Part shown: positions 5,551 through 6,568 of the stretch, one piece after another
Layout: each line of letters begins with the position of its first letter
Position numbering within the stretch: position 1 is the stretch's first letter
Assembly: GCA_023446675.1 (NCBI GenBank)
Contig: JAEXPO010000452.1
Coordinates: 1-6,568 of the forward strand
Length of the DNA stretch: 6,568 nucleotides
Source of the DNA: Bacillota bacterium
GTDB taxonomy: Bacteria; Bacillota; Clostridia; DSM-8532
Reading direction: 5' to 3'
Translations under genes and position numbers: made by a program
The notes under the pieces: model-generated
What the model saw: the letters and a program-made list of their open reading frames with translations, nothing else
Databases searched by the model: none
Told to the model about the DNA's origin: nothing

Positions 5551-6522
5551 ATGCATTATACAAAGGAATATGAAAAGGGTTGGGGAGCGTGGGCGGAGCA
5601 TTTTGGCTTTAAGCAGAGCAACCTGGCCCACTGCACCCATTATGAAGTGCCTCCGGGCTGGGAAAACGGATGGATTACCGAACGCAACCCGGCTGCCGGA
5701 TTATATGTTTCAAGCACCTGGCTCACACCTGAGGCCGCCCTTGAGTACACCATGCATATTGAAAAGCCCTGTTTGTGGGTTTTCTGTGTGGATTGCGGGG
5801 ATTTGATTTTTACCCGTAAGGGTAAGCCACCGGTAAAACTCACACCGGCAAACCATTTAGTCATAAATCCGCAAAAGCCCTTTCGATTAACCCTTCCAGC
5901 CGGGGTCCACGCCTGCTTTACATGCGTCCTTATTTTTGACGATTACATCGAGGCGTATTTAAAGGCAAATCAGCTTAATTATCCCATCCGTGTGGAGGAT
6001 GCGCGCAGCTGGAAGCCTCAGCATGTGGATTCACCTGATATTATGCTCATAATGGAGCAAATGCGGTGGGGGGTGAGAGGCCATCGTATGCCGTTAATTA
6101 CCTATAGCTGCAAGGTCATTGAGCTTCTGTCCATGATTGCCCATAACGCCGAATATGAAAAGAGAGTTAAAAGCCGCCGCCAATATGTCACCTGGAATGA
6201 TGAGAAAAAGCTCTATAAGGTTCGGGAACGCATAGACCTCAACCCCCTCAATCCTCCGGGGGCTGAGGAAATGTGCCGATTGGCCGAAATGGGTGAAAGC
6301 AAGCTTCGGATAGCCTTTAAAAGCCTTTATGGCTTTACCGTCTATAACTATATGCGTACGGCCGTTATGAAGCGGGCCATGCAGATGCTGGCCGATGACG
6401 GGCTCAGTATTAAAAACATTGCTTCCCGGTGCGGCTATGAAAATCCCGCTAAGTTTGCCGCTGCGTTTAAGGATGTACATGGCATTACGCCAAGCTTATT
6501 CCGAAAGAGCTTTAGTTTATAA
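5551..6522 (+). CDS. AraC-family transcriptional regulator, probably of siderophore uptake
   Basis: This 323-aa protein has an N-terminal ligand-sensing region (about 1-200) with a beta-rich, cupin-like stretch (75-130) containing several cysteines (74, 79, 82, 122, 125). Its C-terminal AraC DNA-binding domain (about 225-320) has two helix-turn-helix units. The first covers GAEEMCRLAEMGESKLRIAF (237-256). The second covers LSIKNIASRCGYENPAKFAA (285-304), followed by AFKDVHGITPSLFRK (305-319), the family signature. No periplasmic-binding-protein domain is fused, unlike Bacillus Btr, so the layout is closer to PchR. In those systems the regulator binds the ferric siderophore and activates the adjacent uptake genes; that role here is inferred from the divergent position next to the binding-protein gene. 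The promoter is extended -10 type and may be autoregulated through the nearby direct repeat. The gene appears intact, and no terminator is visible in the 46 nt that follow. Confidence 0.88.
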   Translation: MHYTKEYEKGWGAWAEHFGFKQSNLAHCTHYEVPPGWENGWITERNPAAGLYVSSTWLTPEAALEYTMHIEKPCLWVFCVDCGDLIFTRKGKPPVKLTPANHLVINPQKPFRLTLPAGVHACFTCVLIFDDYIEAYLKANQLNYPIRVEDARSWKPQHVDSPDIMLIMEQMRWGVRGHRMPLITYSCKVIELLSMIAHNAEYEKRVKSRRQYVTWNDEKKLYKVRERIDLNPLNPPGAEEMCRLAEMGESKLRIAFKSLYGFTVYNYMRTAVMKRAMQMLADDGLSIKNIASRCGYENPAKFAAAFKDVHGITPSLFRKSFSL

Positions 6523-6568
6523 TTTTCGTTGCGAGTGCTGTCTTGACATAATGCGTGGAGTCCAGCAT

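Noticed and set aside
6543..6548. TTGACA as a -35 element for a next gene
   Set aside because: Only 20 bases remain in the window, so no -10 or gene can be seen to support it.
1..6568. CRISPR array, tRNA or rRNA, insertion sequence
   Set aside because: No regularly spaced repeat-spacer array, cloverleaf pattern, transposase or terminal inverted repeats were seen; the permease break carries no mobile-element sequence.

Overview
This window looks like a piece of a Gram-positive, low-to-moderate GC Firmicutes chromosome, most likely a Clostridia member. The evidence is strong AGGAGG-type ribosome binding sites, a lipoprotein-anchored solute-binding protein, a Bacillus/Clostridium-type LexA box (GAAC-N4-GTTC) and a clostridial-style nuclease-helicase. 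I cannot name the species. Everything except the last gene is on the minus strand.

Region 1 (1-2820, minus): a DNA-repair-type unit. A well-formed promoter carries a perfect LexA/SOS palindrome at its start point. It drives a roughly 180-nt structured leader, then a RecB/Cas4-like PD-(D/E)XK nuclease fused to an iron-sulfur XPD/DinG-type superfamily 2 helicase. The helicase gene overlaps by 26 nt the start of a pyridoxamine-5'-phosphate-oxidase-like flavin protein, which runs off the left edge. The two are probably co-transcribed and translationally coupled.

Region 2 (2848-5340, minus): a siderophore/iron uptake operon with its own promoter and a rho-independent terminator. It contains a solute-binding lipoprotein followed by two FecCD-type permease genes. 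The permease pair is damaged: the first gene keeps only its 5' half, the second has lost its first third, and the two are joined out of register and out of frame near 3625-3632. The simplest reading is an internal deletion of roughly 0.7 kb between two tandem permease genes. No ATPase gene is present in the window.

Region 3 (5226-5550): a 325-bp divergent regulatory region with a promoter for each direction, two dyads, a 21-bp-spaced direct repeat and a hexamer repeated three times at exactly 43-bp spacing.

Region 4 (5551-6522, plus): an intact AraC-family regulator, divergent from the uptake operon. By position and architecture it resembles the siderophore-responsive regulators (PchR/Btr type) that control adjacent uptake genes. 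The last 46 bases hold no recognisable gene.

The most notable points are the SOS box on the nuclease-helicase fusion, its unusual leader, and the chimeric permease remnant left between an otherwise intact binding protein and regulator.
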